Origin: Stenogyne calaminthoides
Taxonomy: Eukaryota; Streptophyta; Magnoliopsida; Lamiales; Lamiaceae
Length of the DNA: 64,000 nucleotides
Assembly: GCA_037126765.1 (NCBI GenBank)
Contig: JBBCBC010000019.1
Coordinates: 29,658,222-29,722,221 of the forward strand
Direction of reading: 5' to 3'
Shown here: positions 60,220 to 64,000 of the stretch, piece after piece
Numbering within the stretch: the first letter of the stretch is position 1
Layout of the letters: every line of letters starts with the position of its first letter
Translations under genes and position numbers: made by a program
Notes under the pieces: model-generated
What the model was told of the DNA's origin: nothing
Databases searched by the model: none
Seen by the model: the letters and a program-made list of their open reading frames with translations, nothing else

Positions 60220-60479
60220 TATAAAATTCTCGCTATTTAAATATAAATTTATCAATTAATATTATTATACTAAAAAATTAAGATTATAGTATTAAATAAT
60301 AATAATAATAATTTTATATTATAAATAAATAAAAAATATTTATGTAATTTCTATACAATAAATAATTTGGCAAAATCTCATATACACCTCGACCCGCTCC
60401 TACCCAATTAACTTAAGTTGGATCATATAAAGTACCATGTTCAGGGTTTTAAATAATTTTTTATATTTTGTTTTAGAAA

Positions 60480-60640
60480 ACCGTGTCCTCTGCTCTCCTT
60501 AGATTTTCTTTCTCTCTGCCCTGCCTTTGCCATCGATTTTTTATCTGATTTTTCTTCGATTTTAATTATTTTTCTTAATTTGGAAACAGAGAATTTAGTC
60601 GATGAGCTTTCGATCTTCTTCAGGTGTCCATGGCCCCTTC
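60480..60640 (+). other. Possible 5' leader exon upstream of ACR gene
   Basis: A pyrimidine-rich stretch ('ttagattttctttctctctgccctgcc') is followed by 'gatgagctttcgatcttcttcaggtgtcc', with a possible splice donor 'cag|gtgt' at about 60623. It looks like a plant 5' untranslated exon. It could belong to the ACR gene 1.3 kb downstream, with an intron in between, or be a leftover of another gene. A short frame from ATG 60602 ends at about 60693. Confidence 0.3.
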
Positions 60641-61156
60641 TTTAATATAGTACTCTCTTCTGATGATTCTACCATGAATATATTTCTTGAGTAGTTGCAG
60701 ATTGATTAACAGAAGCTATATAATTATGTTAAGAATGAATATGATATGGTTTTAGTATTAGTTCTTATAGCAGAAGAGCGTTGGAAAATTAGGACAGTAG
60801 TGTGCTGTAAAGAGTCATCGACTCTTTATTTCTTGAAAATTTAACCAGTTTTTAGAATTGTGTTTGGGTTAAAATAGTTGAATTATTTCATTTAAAAAAA
60901 ACTTATCAAGTTTGAGCTCTAAGTTTTAGATGTTATAACATAAAATAGTTGGACTTGATTACATTTTGTTAAATACGTTTGGGACTGCCCATTTTGTGTT
61001 GTTTTTTTGGTAATTTATTTATGTACTTCGAGTGTTTTGTATGTTTTGTGTGTGACATGTTGATTCTTACGTTGTGGGACATCGTTTTGTTTTTGAGATG
61101 AAATGTATTTCTCATATATGACTCACTCTTTGCCTCATCATGTCTTTCCGTGGTTT

Positions 61157-61350
61157 GTTGCACGTTTCTATTATAAGTAGATAGTTGCACGCTTCTATTA
61201 TAAGTAGTTGCACGTTTCTGTCATAAGTAGTTGTATGCTTCTGTTAGTTGCACGCTTTTGTTAGTTGCACGTTTATGTTATAAGTAGTTGCGTGCTTCTA
61301 TCATAAGCAGTTGCACGCTTCTGTCATAAGTAATTGCACGCCACGGTTTA
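61157..61350 (+). repeat. 'TTGCACG' tandem array
   Basis: About eight imperfect units of 'gttgcacgcttctgt' plus 'tataagta' or 'cataagta', 14-26 bases each, some shortened by loss of the second half. It lies 0.6-0.8 kb upstream of the ACR start codon. Confidence 0.8.
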
Positions 61351-61499
61351 ATATTAATTAATTGCATGTTTCTATATTATATAGTTGTATATTTTTGTAT
61401 TAGCTAATTGCATTTTTTGTATTATCTAATAGTATGTTTATGTATAGATATATTTGCCAAATTAAAAAAAAAAAAAAAGAGAAAAGAAAAACATTTACT

Positions 61500-61605
61500 A
61501 ATTTTTTGCTACCTGGAAGTTGAACCCAGATTCATAATCATTGACTTGAGGAAAGGAAGCAACCACTGGGGTGCAAGTTCTTATTAAATTTTTTTTTAAC
61601 ATAAT
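61500..61605 (-). mobile_element. Possible SINE head (minus strand)
   Basis: Read on the minus strand, 'ccagtggttgcttcc' resembles an A box and 'gggttcaacttccagg' a B box at tRNA-like spacing. No body or tail can be defined, so it may be a fragment or chance. Confidence 0.35.
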
Positions 61606-61941
61606 AAGAATAAGAATGAGATGCGCGACCCATTTTTTAAAATGGATCCGGTGCACACTCAAATAATATTTGTGAATTAGCGTGATATTGAAAAAGATAG
61701 AGTTGGAGAAGTTTTTGTCGTTAAAGAATGGGTATCCATAATCCATCCCCAACACTTTGGATATTCATTATTCATTTCAATTATTGTAGATGTAGATTAT
61801 ACGTCGGTTCACCCAAAACCAAAACAGAAAAATAAATAAATATAATAAAAGTGGTGGACAGCTCCAGAAACAACTTTGCTTTTGCAATTTGGCTCTTTAC
61901 CGCTTCCCTCTCGCGCCACCTGCAAACAACTGAGATGCGAA

Positions 61942-63339
61942 ATGGGGTTGACGTGCGACGACGCCGTATTAATCGAGAAAGGGAAGAAATCCGGTGACCC
62001 CTACGTCGTGACGGTGAATTGTCCGGACAAAACCGGCCTGGGCTGTGATATTTGTTATACAATCCTTGAATTCGGGCTCTATATCACTAGAGGAGGTTTA
62101 ATTTCTTTCTTTTTTTCTATGAAATCTTTTATTATGGTTATTTGAGTGGTTTTTGTTTGTTAAAATAGCGGGGAATTTATGGGTTTAATATGCTTTGTTT
62201 CATGTTTTATCTTCATACTAATGTGTATTTGTTACATTTATGTGCAACATTTGTGCTACATTTTCAGCATATTTTTGTGGTGTCTATGAAATTGGGGGTT
62301 GAGTTGCTACTGTGTATATGGCACTATTTCTTAATTAAGAGAGTGATTTTTTTTTTTCTCCATAAAATTAAGATGTCTATATCTTTCATAATTTGTTCAA
62401 AAGTTTGATTTGAAATTGTTTGTGATTTGGGAGATGAATAATTAGCATCTCTGTTTCACTTTTTGTGATTGTGAGTCATGTTCTTCATTGCTGTCACTGC
62501 ATGTACTGTATACTGGAGATCTTTTTGACATGGTGATTGTATTTTGTTTTTTTATTCAAACAAGCAAGTTTATTAGGACCTTGTAATGACTAAATCCACC
62601 ATTTATTGACATACCAATTATATTACTGTGGAAACAGAAACTACTAATATCACAGTGCTTGGATTGTATCCTATTAAAGTTTACACCAGAAACTAGTTCA
62701 GGTTTGTAAAGTTCATTACGGTGGAGTTCTTTTTAGTGAAATGGGTATCAATATTGTAGTAAAACTTATATCACATTACCAACTAATAAGCCTTTGCTTT
62801 TTAATGTTTTCATCTTCCAAAGAACTTAAATTCCTTTCTTAAAACCTTTTGCTCAGTACTTGTTTTCAGCTGAGTATCTCTCTCTCATTTGTTTGCATAG
62901 ATTATTAACTAACTTTACTCAGGTTCTGATTTTCAGATGTTTCAACTGATGGCATATGGTGTTACATAGTATTATGGGTTGTTCCTCATTCCATCTCACG
63001 TGTTGTGAAATGGATGAATTTGAAAGATCGCCTTCTTTCTATTTGTCCACCCACGGTACCATTATTCTACTTAGACCAGTCAACCACACAAGCCTCTTCT
63101 TCTCCTGTTTACTTGCTGAAGTTCTGTAGCCTTGACAGAAAAGGACTATTACATGGTATAAATAATTGCTCCTATTGTTTTTGTTGTCCTAAATTTTTTA
63201 TAACATAATAGTAATGCTCATATATTTTTTCAGATGTGACTGAAGTCCTTGACGAGCTTGAGCATACGATTCAGAGAGTAAAAGTGACCACAACTCCTGA
63301 TGGTTGCGTTCTGGACCTCTTCTTCATAAAAGATAACTT
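61942..63339 (+). CDS. ACR9: ACT-domain-repeat protein, ACR9/ACR10-like (5' part)
   Basis: Exons visible: 61942-62095, 62937-63155, 63234-63339, each with GT..AG borders and compatible phases; the rest lies beyond the window. Start at MGLTCDDAVLIEKGKKSGDP is chosen over an in-frame ATG at 61876 because plant ACR9/10 proteins begin MG and share the DDAVLI phrase. ACT domain 1 follows (YVVTVNCPDKTGLGCDIC, ILEFGLYITRG, STDGIWCYIV); ACT domain 2 starts in exon 2 (VYLLKFCSLDRKGLLH) and goes on in exon 3 (VTEVLDELEHTIQRVKV..TPDGCVLDLFF). ACT repeats bind amino acids; plant ACR proteins are thought to be amino-acid sensors. Reading frame is open throughout. ACR10 is the alternative name. Confidence 0.93.
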
Positions 63340-64000
63340 GTAAGGTTTTCATTTCATATAAGAATTTGACAAGTTGTGAGATTACAATATATAAGCCCCA
63401 CCCCCCTGTCCCACGTTGAATGCTCATACCTTGACTATTTTCTTATATAACTATTCTGCCACTTGAAAAGGTTAGCAGTTTCATCTCATTTCTGAAACTC
63501 CTCCAATATAAACTAGGATAGGCAAATCTGAACAGAAGATTAAATTCTAAATTTTGCACTACTTTTTTAGCTATCCCACTTTGTCTAAATCGTCTAAATT
63601 TTGGACTGCTAGAGTACCACACCCCTTATATTGGATAGATTGGAGAGAAAATCCATTTGATGAAAGATCTTTGCTGTATTATTTAAGTTGATTCCTAGTT
63701 TTTTTCCCATTTCAACTGATGGAGGCCTGAAATCTTTTTCTCCCATCTAGTTAACTATGAATCTTCTTAACTTGAGTTTGGTTCTCGCTAATGTCTATAT
63801 CAATCAATACTAGTCTGATGTCTTTTGAGTCACTTTTGGGTTACTTTTGTAATATAACACTGGGATAAAGAATTCACTTCATTTTACATGTTCAAGCTAA
63901 TTCCTTCTAAATGCTATCTCATTTCTCATTTGTTATTTCATAATATTCTATTCTTATTTTGTTGACTTATTTATTTGTTTCGATTTATTCTTTTGGGAAT
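63340..64000 (+). other. Intron 3 of the ACR9/10-like gene (to window edge)
   Basis: Donor 'gtaagg' at 63340. AT- and T-rich sequence with no acceptor plus coding stretch that I can recognise before the edge. Confidence 0.7.

Noticed and set aside
61157..61350. CRISPR-like look of spaced repeats
   Set aside because: Unit and spacing are irregular, the 'spacers' are repeats themselves, and this is plant nuclear DNA.
61781..62062. 93-residue minus-strand frame
   Set aside because: Antisense to exon 1 of the ACR9/10-like gene.

Overview
This is nuclear DNA from a flowering plant, most likely a eudicot. The support is two spliced actin-depolymerizing-factor genes with the plant-specific ATG-only first exon, the 5' part of a plant ACT-domain-repeat (ACR9/ACR10-type) gene, plant-type Ty1/copia and gag-type LTR retrotransposons, a hAT transposon, a tRNA-derived SINE and several plant MITEs. 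I cannot name the species.

Bases 1-41,108 are a nested stack of decayed LTR retrotransposons, all on the + strand. An old copia element (C) is the host. Its pieces lie at 6847-8849 (gag zinc finger, protease, integrase), 17481-18685 (reverse transcriptase to RNase H) and 32689-33096 (end of RNase H). Between them sit copia element A copy 1 (1-6846, cut by the window edge), a gag-bearing element with no visible pol (B, 8850-17480), and a long Sirevirus-like copia element (D, 18686-32688). A 500-N assembly gap (33097-33596) follows, then a second copy of A (A2, to 41108). All coding regions here are broken by frameshifts and stops.

Bases 41,109-45,900 hold a Sirevirus-like LTR fragment, small tandem repeats, a SINE and intergenic sequence. 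Bases 45,900-58,000 carry a tandem pair of ADF genes (ADF-a 45994-48192, ADF-b 55422-57736; 130 of 137 residues identical). The spacer between them contains a hAT transposon (48985-52965) with a MITE inside it, and further MITEs. Bases 58,000-61,900 are MITE-rich intergenic DNA with an inverted pair of Stowaway-like elements and a 'TTGCACG' tandem array. The ACR9/10-like gene starts at 61942 and runs off the right edge.

Functionally, only the three host genes appear intact: two cytoskeletal actin-severing proteins and one ACT-domain protein probably involved in amino-acid sensing. No operon-like or novel multi-gene system is visible. The most notable features are the depth of transposon nesting, a gag-only LTR element, a 5.2-kb unexplained segment in D, and an unusual excess of CpG and small indels in the repeat half that may reflect consensus error rather than decay.
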